Shown here: positions 1-8,421 of the stretch, piece by piece | Layout of the letters: the number at the start of each line of letters is the position of its first letter | How positions within the stretch are numbered: position 1 is the first letter of the stretch | Origin: Allomyces macrogynus ATCC 38327 | Taxonomy: Eukaryota > Blastocladiomycota > Blastocladiomycetes > Blastocladiales > Blastocladiaceae | Assembly: GCA_000151295.1 (NCBI GenBank) | Contig: GG745329.1 | Coordinates: 1,864,740 to 1,883,490 of the forward strand | Length of the DNA stretch: 18,751 bases | Direction of reading: 5' to 3' | Notes under the pieces: model-generated | Databases searched by the model: none | What the model saw: the letters and a program-made list of their open reading frames with translations, nothing else | What the model was told of the DNA's origin: nothing | Made by a program: the position numbers and the translations under genes

Positions 1-861
1 GGTTGCCGCGGTCAAGCTCGGCACCGAGCCGCACGTTCGTCGTCTTGGCGAGTCTAGACAGTACCGAGTCGCGTGAGCTCCTATCCACCTCGACAGGACA
101 TGAAAATTCACGTACCCTGCAATCCACTCGCGAATCAGCCTGTTCGTCTCGACCGTCGCTTTCAGTACGCGCGCCTCCGGCGTTATATTGCGCACGTCCA
201 CATCCTCGGGCGCCTTGTCCAATCCTGACGGCAACACGCGCTTCCCCGTCCCCTCGCCAGGCAAAGCACGCAACATGTCGTGTGCGTCGCCGAGCATCCA
301 GTTGGGCACCGTGCACACGTAGACGGCCGCATGCGTCTCCGCGAGCTTCTCCACAATCCGCTGCAAGTTGCGCACAGTGTCCACCGGCTCGATCCCCTGC
401 CGCGCGTCCTCGGCGCCCGCCACGACCACGACCACATCCTTGGCGCGCTGCTTAGCCACTTCCTCGGCCTTGGCCGGATCCTTTGGCGCGGCAAACGCCC
501 ACTCGTACCACTTCCCCACGCCAGGCACCCAGTCGGTCGTGGTCGACTTGGCGACGCCGCGGTTAATTGCGCCCCACGAGTGTTTCGCGACCCCACGTGC
601 GTTCGCGCGCGCCGGATCGACGAGCGTGCGGAGGCGGCCGACGGCGCCCGGGTGTTCCCCGGGCGTGACCCAGTCGCCGACACCGAGCGCGTGGTCGTCG
701 CCAATGATCACGATGTTGTGGTGGAAGTCGGCAACGGGGTATCGCGGCGGAGCGATAATGTACCGCATCAGCGGGATCCAGTAGGTGTGCAGGAACAGCC
801 GCAGTTCGTGGAACAGGTACTGCACGATGTGCCAGGCCGTGCGGAAGAGGGCGCCGAGCAT
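1..861 (-). CDS. SGNH/GDSL-type hydrolase-like protein (3' end outside window)
   Basis: Two exons are read on the minus strand: 861-116, a 62-nt intron at 115-54 (GTACGT...CTAG), then 53-1, still open at the window edge. The spliced reading runs ...REWIAG-LAKTTNVRLGAELDRGN. The protein starts with a hydrophobic, aromatic-rich stretch of about 35 residues (LFRTAWHIVQYLFHELRLFL) that could be a membrane anchor or signal. An SGNH-hydrolase-like fold follows: block I is NIVIIGDDHALGVGD, block II is around WGAINRGVAKSTTTDWVP, and block III is VVVVVAGAEDARQGIEPVD. In the SGNH family block I normally holds the nucleophilic serine as GDS and block III ends GxND. Here these read GDD and GAED, so ester hydrolysis by the usual mechanism is doubtful. 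Block V (DxxH) would lie outside the window. It is divergently arranged with PIG-M. Fold assignment is fairly good; substrate is unknown. Confidence 0.6.
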   Translation of the reverse strand, partial: MLGALFRTAWHIVQYLFHELRLFLHTYWIPLMRYIIAPPRYPVADFHHNIVIIGDDHALGVGDWVTPGEHPGAVGRLRTLVDPARANARGVAKHSWGAINRGVAKSTTTDWVPGVGKWYEWAFAAPKDPAKAEEVAKQRAKDVVVVVAGAEDARQGIEPVDTVRNLQRIVEKLAETHAAVYVCTVPNWMLGDAHDMLRALPGEGTGKRVLPSGLDKAPEDVDVRNITPEARVLKATVETNRLIREWIAGYVNFHVLSRWIGAHATRYCLDSPRRRTCGSVPSLTAAT

Positions 862-1176
862 CGTGGTGGTGGTTGTGCGAGTCGTGCTTGGTCGTGCTTG
901 CTGTTCGTGCTTGGTGGTTGGACTGTTGGGGTCGTGATCGCGGCCAAGTGCGTCGCGCTGCGTGGTCGGTACGTCGTGTGCTGCGTTTTGCAGCAGCTGG
1001 CGCGTCGCCTTGCCAGTTGGCATGGGTTGAACGCTGGTGTGGTGGGCGAAATGGACGCTTTTCACGATTTCGCGGTCGACAGCAGAGCGCGTCCTGTGTG
1101 GTTCTCGGTGTGATCAAGGCTGATCAGTCGACCGCAATGACCACCGCTTCCCCATTCTCCATTTTTGCACCCAATC
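862..1176. promoter_or_regulatory. Divergent promoter region between the SGNH gene and PIG-M
   Basis: This 315-bp gap separates two genes transcribed away from each other and must hold both promoters. I see no clear TATA box. Visible elements are three copies of a TCGTGCTTG-like motif near 884-913 (in the 5' leader of the minus-strand gene), and a TGATCA palindrome given twice, 4 bp apart, near 1111-1126, which could be a binding site. A function is not shown by sequence alone. Confidence 0.4.
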
Positions 1177-2639
1177 ATGAACTCTCTACCAACACCAACA
1201 CCAGCAACAGCAACGGTAGTATCCGAACTCGGTGCCCAGCAGCGCCATCGTGGCGAGAAGGCCGCAGGGACCGAACCCGCCAAGCCCGCACGGTCGGCTG
1301 CATCACCACCAACGCGAGAGCTGCCAAGAACGAGGCCCTCAACGTCATCATGGTGGCCGATTCCTTGGCCGCGGGCATTGGCACTCGGAATGGCTCTCCG
1401 CGTCGTCCTGCTCGCGTATGGCATGTGGCAAGACGCCAACCTGGCCGTCAAGTACACCGATATTGACTACCACGTCTTTCTCGACGCGGCACGTGCGATC
1501 TTGCGCGGCGACTCGCCTTACGCGCGCGCCACCTACCGGTACACGCCGATCGTCGCGTACCTGATGGTGCCAGGACTCGCTGTCGGCCTGCCCATGCTCG
1601 GCAAACTCGTCTTTGTCGCGAGCGACCTGGTCGTCGCCGTACTGCTGGGCAAATGGGCAAGAGTCGCGCTTCCGCCAGCGGACGCGGCTACGGTCGAGCA
1701 GTGGACCGTGCTCGCGTGGCTGTGGAACCCGTTTGTCGCCAACATGGCCACACGCGGGAGCGCCGAGGCCGTCGTAAGTGTGATGTGCGTCGCTGTGCTG
1801 TATCTGGTAGCGCGCGACCGGATCGGATGGGCCGCAGCCGTGTTTGGCGCCGCCGTACACGTCAAGGTGTACCCGATCATATCGGCGGTCCCGCTCGCGC
1901 TCCACGTCGCGCAGCCCGCCCACCCCGGAGGCCCATGGCGCCCGTGGCGTTCCGTCTGGTGCGCGCTGATCGCGACCGCCGCGTTCGCGGCACTCACGGC
2001 GGCCATGGTCGCGGTGACGGGTGTCGACATGCTGCACCATACCTACGGGTACCACGTGACGCGCACCGACCACCGGCACAATTTTTCGGTTTACTTTTAC
2101 GCGATCTACTTGCGGATCGCGGCGAGTAGTGGCGGTGCCGCGGCGGTTGCGCTGGTCCCATTTGCCGCGCAGGTCGTGACGGTGACTGCGCTCGGTGTGC
2201 GGTTTGCACGAACGAACTTGCCGCTGGCCGTGTTCTTGCAGACGGTCGCGTTTGTCGCGTTCAACAAGGTTATGACGAGCCAGTACTTTATGTGGTGGTT
2301 GTGCTACGTGCCCATGGTCGCGCCAGTACTGCAGACGCGGTCGGCAAGGCGTGTGCCGTGGTGGGTTCTGCCGTTGCTCGCGGCGCTGTGGGTCGCGGCG
2401 CAGGTACGCTCATTTGACGATCGCAACGGGGCGAAACGGAGTGGAGAGTTGACCAATCTGTCGTCGGGATCTAGGGCGCCTGGCTCGGCAACGCGTACCA
2501 GCTCGAGTTTCTTGGCGTGCCAACGTTCCGCGCGCTATTTGTATCAAGCGTCGCGCTGTTTGCGGTGCACGTGGCGCTGATCGTCGAGTTGGTTGCGCGT
2601 GCGGCCACCAAAGAAGGCGTTCCAAAGAAAGTTGAGTAA
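1177..2639 (+). CDS. PIGM: GPI mannosyltransferase 1 (PIG-M/Gpi14, GT50 family)
   Basis: This ER-membrane glycosyltransferase adds the first mannose to the GPI-anchor precursor, using dolichol-phosphate-mannose. Exons are 1177-2403 and 2475-2639, with an intron at 2404-2474 (GTACGC...CTAG); the product is 463 residues. Family signatures are clear: the luminal DxD motif in YTDIDYHVF (DID at residues 95-97), SPYARATYRYTP, an AVHVKVYPI segment matching the family's HxKIYP, HTYGYHVTRTDHRHNFSVYFY, and FNKVMTSQYFMWWL. The second exon (GAWLGNAYQLEFLGVPTF) matches the conserved C-terminal part and proves the intron. About ten hydrophobic segments are present. The first ATG gives a 70-residue Pro/Ala/Thr-rich lead longer than in animal PIG-M; initiation at Met72 just before the first membrane segment is possible. 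In other organisms it works with PIG-X/Pbn1, not seen here. Confidence 0.93.
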
Positions 2640-2689
2640 AAAACGACAATCCGTCCAGTTTTGTACATAATTGGTCCATATCTCTACCG

Positions 2690-3740
2690 CTAACCTTGTC
2701 TCCCGCCGCGTGCTGGCCGACCATACACGTCGGCGTCGCCCATGCCCAGTGCAGGCGCACGTCGGATGCGTGCGGGCGTGCGCATTGCCCATCGCTTGAC
2801 TTGCAGGCTCGCGTCTTGGCCGCGTTTCAGGACTAACCGCGAGTGGGCGTTGTCAGGACATGAAGATGGGAACAAAACGGCATGCGAGGGGGACCTACTG
2901 TCGCGCTCGACCATGTCGAGCCCCTGCACAAACTCGGACGTGTGCTCTTCGAGCCGCGTCTGCGTGTGGTCCAAGACGGCCTTGAGACGGTCTTGGAACG
3001 CCTGGAGTGGGTGGAGAAGATGCGTGAGGTTCAAAGCGATATGGCGCGAGCAAGAATTTGCGTCACAGCGCACCTGGGCAATCGTGTCGCCCGTCGTGAT
3101 GGGTAGCGTTCCTTCGGCCCTGCCAACCGGTGGACGAGGATGAGGACCTGGTTGCGGATACAGAGAAGCGCCAAGGGCCGTACATGTGTTGCAGTTTTTC
3201 CGCGACCATGAAATAGTAGGGGCACAGCGCTTGCAGATTGACCTTGGACGCGGACGCGCGCAAGTGCCGCAATACAGCTTCCGTGAGCGCCTTGGGCAGG
3301 TCCGTCTCGACGAGCATCTCGCTATTGCATGGGCGCAAGCGCAGGGTTAACGGGGATCGTCGGCGGCGACGCGAACGGGGGATCGAGCAAGATCCCGTAC
3401 TGGTCAGTGTTCAGCGTGTCGATGAGCCAGACTGGTAGCGGGATCTTGGTGCCTTCAAGGATCTGGATCGCAGCGACTGCGCGTGAGCGCACAGGACCGG
3501 AGCAAATACAGGTGGAGGGGAACAAAACAGACGTCTTCATTTTCCTCGGTGCCATCGAGATACCCCATGCCTGGGATGTGGACTTGGAACGTCGCGGGTA
3601 AGCACTGTAGTTACGTCGCAGGTCAGCGACGTGCGCTGGTTCGCTTGTTTTGCTCGAGCGGGACGAACTTGCTGCTCAGCAAGAATGCCGTCAAGGTCAT
3701 AGTAGTCGACGTCGGTCAGCGGTCGCGCCGTCCAGCTCAT
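2690..3740 (-). CDS. PSF3: GINS complex subunit Psf3, seven exons
   Basis: Psf3 is one of four GINS subunits, which join Cdc45 and Mcm2-7 to form the replicative helicase in the nucleus. Exons on the minus strand are 3740-3669, 3604-3533, 3462-3401, 3321-3184, 3119-3074, 3001-2899 and 2832-2690, with introns of 64-79 nt; all phases agree and give 211 residues, close to the family norm of about 200. Diagnostic segments in order: VDYYDLDGILAEQQ, FQVHIPGMGYLDG, ILEGTKIPLPVWLIDTL, VETDLPKAL...LRASASKVNLQALCPYYF, the long helix AFQDRLKAVLDHTQTRLEEH, and LDMVERDILKRGQDASLQVKRW. The exon 2 donor GTCTGT is off-consensus, so that junction is the least certain. It converges on PIG-M with only 50 bp between the two stop codons, and shares a 386-bp divergent upstream region with the glutaredoxin gene. 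Confidence 0.92.
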
Positions 3741-4126
3741 GGTGCGTCGTCGAACAGCGGTGTTGCAACGGTCTGACTCTGTCGGTTGGGAAGCTGGGCG
3801 TCGCCGTGATCGTGCGCACGCGAGCTTGGTATTCAATTACTGCAGCTGGTCACGGCGCTGTCATCGGCGACGATGTGCGCTTCAGCAGTTGCGGTTGGTT
3901 GTCTGCGGCGTATTGCTTGCGCTGGTGGGGGACAGTGCCTCCCGGCTGGCGGCTCGCATGACATTTTTGACGGATCAATCACAGGATCGCGAACCGGCCT
4001 TGCGGCTCGGGCTGACCTCAGCCACCGCACCCACCACGTCAGACCTACCCGCCCATATCGCCTCCACAAATAATCGCGCCTGCTTTCCCCCCACTCCACG
4101 CTCGCCTTGTCCTCCTTGCGAAACTG
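3741..4126. promoter_or_regulatory. Divergent promoter region between PSF3 and glutaredoxin
   Basis: This 386-bp gap lies between two start codons facing away from each other. No TATA box is evident on either side. Near the glutaredoxin start (about 4079-4115) there is a C-rich pyrimidine stretch, often found near fungal transcription starts. Short reading frames across it look like chance openings in GC-rich DNA. I see no further gene. Confidence 0.4.
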
Positions 4127-4544
4127 ATGGGCCAGCTCCTCTCTGCCACCCCCACAACCGATCCTGAAACCATGGCTGCCGTTAAGGACCTTGTCGCCAA
4201 GCTGATCGCCGAGAACGTCGTCGTCGTCTTCTCCAAGTCTTACTGCCCCTACTGCGCCAAGGCCAAGGCCACGCTCAAGGCCCTTGGTCAGGCCTTCACA
4301 GCGCTCGAACTCGACGAGATCGGTACGTATCGGTGCGCTCGCTGGTCTCCGGGGCGCAAGGGCAGGAATGCTGACGCTGAGACATGATTTTTTAGACAAC
4401 GGCTCCGCGATCCAGGCTTATCTGCTTGAGCTCACGGGCCAGCGCACTGTGCCCAACATCTTCATCAAGCAGCAGCACATTGGCGGGTGCTCGGACCTGC
4501 TCGACCTCAAGGCCGCCGGCAAGCTCGAGAAGATGCTCGCCTAA
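4127..4544 (+). CDS. Dithiol glutaredoxin (CPYC class), two exons
   Basis: This is a small thiol-disulfide oxidoreductase that uses glutathione to reduce protein disulfides or mixed disulfides. Exons are 4127-4322 and 4396-4544 with a 73-nt intron (GTACGT...TTTAG) splitting an Asp codon; the product has 114 residues. It shows FSKSYCPYC with both cysteines (Cys40 and Cys43), the TVP loop with the cis-proline in GQRTVPNIFI, and the glutathione-site GG in HIGGCSD. The first ATG gives MGQLLSAT..., with Gly2 and Ser6 as in N-myristoylation sites; a second ATG at residue 16 (METMAAVKDL region) would give an ordinary cytosolic glutaredoxin, so two forms are possible. It faces away from PSF3 and converges on the left P450 gene, leaving 239 bp that contain only AT-rich 3' UTR-like sequence. 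Family call is very secure; location is inferred. Confidence 0.93.
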
Positions 4545-4783
4545 AAGCGCGTTGCTCACCTGCCGGGGTGCCGCAGTCGGTGGCAAGAGGACGTGTCCTA
4601 TTTTGTACAGACAAGTGATGATAAAAAGAGATGCAAGTTTTTATTGTGTGCTCGCCACCAAAAGCGCGATTTTCCGCCGTTGGACTACGGCAAATCCAGA
4701 CTACACCGGCAAAAGCGAAATCAACCGATCACACAGAGGCCGTTCTCAGGCCTCCTCCTCCACATCGACGCCTATTGGCGAGA

Positions 4784-6466
4784 CTACGCGCCGCGACGGC
4801 GCATCTGCACGCGAATCCCGACCGGCTGCAGCAAAATCCCGGGCAGCGTGCGCGGCGTGCCCTTGAGCGCCGCGTCGTCGCCGACCACACTCCACTCGTA
4901 CCGGGTGAGCAGCATAGCGAGCAGCACGCGCTGCTCGATCAGCGAGAACTGCGACCCCATACAGATACGCGGTCCACCACTAAACGGCGCCCACGCCCAG
5001 TCGGTTGGGTGCATGGCCTCGTCGCCGTCGGCCCACCGGTCCGGGTCGAACTTGGCGGCCGTCGGACCCCACCACCGCGGCGAACGCTGCAGGGCGATCA
5101 GGTCGACGGCGGTGAGCGTCCCGCGGGGCAGGGTCATGCCGTTGGACGCGAGCGTCACGTCCTTGGTCACGCGGCGGAACGGGATGTTGCCAATGCTCGG
5201 GAACAGACGCATCGTTTCTTTGATGACTTTGGTCACGTAATGCAGTTGCGTCTGTTGGTCGTGGGTCGGGTAGGGCACGTCGTGGGCCGGGATCGAGGCC
5301 GCATTCACGTCGAGGTTCATCACATCGAGCACCTCGGCGCGCGCCTTGGCTTGCACGTCCGGGTGGAGACCGAGGAGGTAGATCGCGTAGCACAGCGCGT
5401 TGGCGGTCGTGTCGTGGCCAGCCAAGAAGAAGACGAGCAGGTTGGCGCGCAGGTCCTCGCGCGAAAACGTCTCGTCGCGTGCCGCAGCAATCATGAGCTC
5501 GAGCAGGTTGCGGCGCGCGCGCTGCTCGTCGTCGTCGTTGTCAAACGACGTGGCCGCCATTTCGGCTGCCTTCTTGTCAATGACTGAGAAGAGGAACGCG
5601 TTGAAGTCATCGATGCGCTTCAACGTCGTGCGGCGCGAGAACAGACGCGTAATCGGCAGAATATTGCCGACCTGGTTGAAAATATCGCGCATCAGGTCGT
5701 GGTAGAGGTTCAGGACCTTGGTGTTGGGGTTGCTCACGGCGTGCATCGGGTCGCCAAACGCGGCCAAGCACAGCGCGTCGAGCGCGGTGCGGTGCATCCA
5801 GTCGGCCGGGTCCATGGCCTCGTTGCGTGCGGCCAGCTTGTCGAGCTCGGTGACAAGATCGCGGCCGGCGTCGCCAAAGAAATGCGTCGACCAGCCGCGA
5901 CGGAATGCCGAGTTGACGACCTTGCGGTGCCGCTTCCACTCGCCCGCGTTCGACGTGACAACGTTGCTGCCGAAAAACTGCTGATGCAAGTCGAGCCCAA
6001 TCTCGTCAAACATGACCTTCTCAAACGTCGCCGGGTCGCTCAGCGACTGCTTGACATCGGCCGGATTCGCGAGCGTCACGACCCAACCGCCAAACCAGGA
6101 CACCCAAGTACCCGGCACGGGCTCGCCCGGGATGATCAGGCCGCGGCGCTCGGCATCTTGGCGCGCAAGGTCGGTCAGGACATCGAAAGTCTCCATGAAA
6201 CCGAGCCCGCGCAGCATTACGCGAATCGTCGCGATTGGACCGACACAAGCGAGCTTACGGAGCGCGCGCGGGGTAATCAGGGCCTTGGCGACCTTGTACG
6301 CGGCAACAGCGGCGGCGAGCGCCCCGGCAATGCGCAGCGCGCGCGACGGGAAAATGGTCTTGGTCGTTGCGACGGCGGCCGGCAGGGATGCGGTCAGGAA
6401 CTCGGACGCGCCGGCTGGGAGCCGGTCGCGTAATGCCGCGACGAGCTGCGAGGTCGTGGTCTCCAT
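4784..6466 (-). CDS. Cytochrome P450, intronless, left copy of tandem array
   Basis: This is a heme-thiolate monooxygenase of 560 residues in one exon. Seen in order: a weakly hydrophobic N-terminal segment (residues 43-63) that may anchor it in the ER membrane, the C-helix WKRHR (177-181), the I-helix oxygen-activation motif AGHDTT (349-354), the K-helix ETMR (417-420), the PERF-like FDPDRW (473-478), and the heme loop FSGGPRICMG with the ligand Cys502. All key residues are present, so it should be active. Layout resembles the CYP4/CYP3-like group, but substrate cannot be told. Compared with neighbouring genes, which are rich in introns, its lack of introns is odd. It is closest to the broken copy at 7385-8421 and also similar to the copy at 9184-10857. 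A TATA-like heptamer lies 85 bp upstream. Confidence 0.96.
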   Translation of the reverse strand: METTTSQLVAALRDRLPAGASEFLTASLPAAVATTKTIFPSRALRIAGALAAAVAAYKVAKALITPRALRKLACVGPIATIRVMLRGLGFMETFDVLTDLARQDAERRGLIIPGEPVPGTWVSWFGGWVVTLANPADVKQSLSDPATFEKVMFDEIGLDLHQQFFGSNVVTSNAGEWKRHRKVVNSAFRRGWSTHFFGDAGRDLVTELDKLAARNEAMDPADWMHRTALDALCLAAFGDPMHAVSNPNTKVLNLYHDLMRDIFNQVGNILPITRLFSRRTTLKRIDDFNAFLFSVIDKKAAEMAATSFDNDDDEQRARRNLLELMIAAARDETFSREDLRANLLVFFLAGHDTTANALCYAIYLLGLHPDVQAKARAEVLDVMNLDVNAASIPAHDVPYPTHDQQTQLHYVTKVIKETMRLFPSIGNIPFRRVTKDVTLASNGMTLPRGTLTAVDLIALQRSPRWWGPTAAKFDPDRWADGDEAMHPTDWAWAPFSGGPRICMGSQFSLIEQRVLLAMLLTRYEWSVVGDDAALKGTPRTLPGILLQPVGIRVQMRRRGA

Positions 6467-6550
6467 GGTGGTTTGCGGTGCTTGGGAGGAACTTGGTGCT
6501 GGTGCTGTTGGTAGATATCGGGTGGGAATGGTGACAGGACGCGTGCTGGA

Positions 6551-6557
6551 TATTTAT
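6551..6557 (-). promoter_or_regulatory. TATA-like box of the left P450
   Basis: On the minus strand this reads ATAAATA, 85 bp upstream of the ATG at 6466. The same heptamer sits 100 bp upstream of the other intact P450. Just on its downstream side lies a 15-bp block (6533-6547) shared exactly with the broken copy and containing ACGCGT, the consensus of the fungal MCB box. Role inferred from position only. Confidence 0.5.
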
Positions 6558-6589
6558 TTCGTTTGGTGGTCTGGGTGGTTCGTTTGTTG

Positions 6590-7140
6590 ATCTCGCCAGT
6601 CGGAAGAGATCCATAGGCAGAGCACAGGCAGCGCTGGCTTCCTGAGTTGTTGATGGTGAGAGTCGCCGACTTTGCCCGTGTTGCTGCGGGCTTTGCACAA
6701 CAAGCGCGCCTTGTCGATGCCCCCGAAGGCACCAGATTTTAGATTTTGTTGACCAGGTGCCCGGTTTGCGATCCTGCTTTGTTGAGGGTCTGTGTTGAGG
6801 GTCGACCTTGCAGGGCGCCGGTTGTTGCCGTGCCTGCAGGCCGCTGCGATGCGTTGCGACCAACAATACCCGCACGACAACGCGCTAAGGAGTTGGAGCA
6901 GGACCGCTCCTCGTCGTCCAAGGCTCCAGCACCACCTGGCCGTTGGAGATGATTGTTGTGGGCAGGGTGTCCCTGCAGTCATTGCATGCCCACAAACGTC
7001 TGAGCAGTTGAGATACGCATGGAGAAGTGAGGATGGGGTCTATTCATGGCATTGCTGATGTTTGTTCTGGCGAAGTCAACAACAAATGACAGATAGCAGT
7101 CCTAATGAAGCCTGATCTGTCAATACTAAACACTGGATGC
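6590..7140. repeat. Diverged spacer repeat, copy A
   Basis: Ordered blocks match copy B at about 8530-9050 in the same orientation: GCCGACTTTGCCCG followed by TTGCTGCGGGCT; a GGCGCCGGTTG and TGCAGGCCGCTGCG block; CGTCCCTGCAGTCA-like; and GATAGC(A/G)GTCCT(A/G)ATGAA(G/A)CC near the far end. Spacing is kept with small insertions and deletions. Together with the adjoining P450 copies this marks a tandem duplication of spacer plus gene. No terminal inverted repeats or transposase are visible. Confidence 0.75.
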
Positions 7141-7215
7141 ACTTGTTTGATCTTGACCAGTTAGGACCGTGCTTTTGGAAGAACTCTGCTGGGCCGCTAC
7201 AGGGGTGGCCCAGAC

Positions 7216-7225
7216 CTTTATATAT
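7216..7225 (-). promoter_or_regulatory. Consensus-like TATA element without a clear gene
   Basis: The minus strand reads TATATAAAGG. It sits about 750 bp upstream of the left P450 and beyond the decayed P450 copy. It may start a long leader or a noncoding transcript, or be chance. No matching element is found at the same place in the other repeat copy. Confidence 0.25.
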
Positions 7226-7384
7226 CTGAGCAACAAGAGAAGAGCCCGTCTAACCACAATCCCATTAAAGCGGAGCAAGTGTGCATGAGCATGGACATGC
7301 CTGTTTGCTCGCTGTCGCGCCCACATGGCGCCGTCGAGGACGTGGAGCTACGACGATGGATGCGACACGTCGACGGTTGCGACG

Positions 7385-8421
7385 TGCCGGCGCGCCGGCC
7401 CATCAGCACCCGAATCCCGATGGGCTGCAACAACAGCCCCGACACGGTGCGCGGCGCGCCCTTGAGCGCCTCGTCGTCGCCGACCACACTCCACTCGTAT
7501 CGACGACGTGGCTGCCAGCTCGGCCGATGTCTTGTCAATGACTGAGAAGAGGAACGCGTTGAAGTCATCGATGAGCTTCAACGTCGTGCGCCGAGAGAGC
7601 AGGCTCGTGATCGGCAAGACGTTGCCAACCTGGTTGAAGATGTCGCGCAACAAGTCGTGGTAGATGTTGAGCAGTTTCGTGTCGGGGTTGCTGACGGCGT
7701 GCAATGGGTCGCCAAACGCCGCGACCCACAGCGCGTCGAGCGCGGTACGGTGCATCCAGTCGGACGGATTCATAGTCTCATTGCGCGCAGCCAATTTGTC
7801 AAGCTCGGCAATGAGGTCACTGCCCACAACCTCGAAAATGTGGGTTGACCAGCCGCGACGGAACGACGCGACGACTTTGCGGTGCCATTTCCACTCTTGC
7901 CCGTTCGACATGACGACGTTGGTCCCGAAGAAAGTGTGCTACAAATCGAGTCCAACCTCGTCAAACATGACTTTTTCAAACGTGGCCGGATCGTTCACCA
8001 TCTGCTTGACGTCGGCCGGGTTCGCAAGCGTGACTGTTCAGTTGCCAAACCACGCCAACCACGCCCCGGGGATGGGCTCGCCCGGCAAAATCAGACCGCG
8101 ACCCTCGGCCTCTTGCCGCACAATCTCGTTCAGGACATGGACCGTTTCCATGAACCCGAGCCCACGCAGTATGACGCGAATCGTCGTCAAGGGACCGACG
8201 TGTGCGAGAGTGTGCAAGTCGCGCGGCGCCTTGAGGGCCTTGATGATACGGTACGTCGCAACAGCAAGGGCAAGAGCACCTGCTACACGCAGCGCGCGCG
8301 ACGGTGCAATAGCCTTGGTGATTGCGACAGCGGCGGGCAGGGATGCGGTGAGGAGCTCGGACGCTCCGGCCGGCAGCCGCTCGTGGAAAGCCGCGACGAG
8401 CTGCGAGGTTGTCGTCTCCAT
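7385..8421 (-). pseudogene. Cytochrome P450 pseudogene, middle copy of tandem array
   Basis: It begins like the left P450 (METTTSQLVAA...) and can be followed for about 300 residues, then fails in several ways. A TGA at 8038-8040 replaces the Trp matching residue 128 of the left copy. A TAG at 7939-7941 replaces residue 161 (Gln in the right-hand copy). A codon is lost in VVNSAFRRGW, which reads VVASFRRGW. At about 7500 the sequence jumps from the ELAATS region straight to RYEWSVVGDD near the C terminus, removing roughly 640 bp compared with the left copy, out of frame. That gap takes away the I-helix, ETMR motif, FDPDRW and the heme-cysteine loop, so no P450 can be made. The tail (ALKGAPRTVSGLLLQPIGIRVLM) is more like the right-hand copy than the left. 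The TATA-like box is also mutated. Confidence 0.93.

Larger units (their letters stand above)
6467..7384. other. Spacer upstream of the left P450, partly duplicated at 8422-9183
   Basis: No credible gene is seen in these 918 bp. The part nearest the P450 start is promoter and 5' leader. From about 6590 to 7140 the sequence is a diverged copy of about 8530-9050 (see the repeat entries). Beyond that, 7140-7384 is unique and carries a strong TATATAAAGG on the minus strand at 7216-7225, with no coherent reading frame behind it. Short open frames here differ between the two repeat copies and are broken in one of them, so they are probably not genes. Confidence 0.5.

Noticed and set aside
4631..5587. 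A 318-codon plus-strand open frame
   Set aside because: Antisense shadow of the C-terminal half of the same P450; very Arg/His/Val-rich with no domain.
5699..6433. A 244-codon plus-strand open frame
   Set aside because: It lies exactly antisense to the well-supported left P450. GC-rich third positions open the opposite strand, and the product has no recognisable motif.
7274..7286. GAGCAAGTGTGCA shared with about 11431-11443
   Set aside because: A 13-bp match between two places is expected by chance in a GC-biased window of this size, and the flanks do not match.
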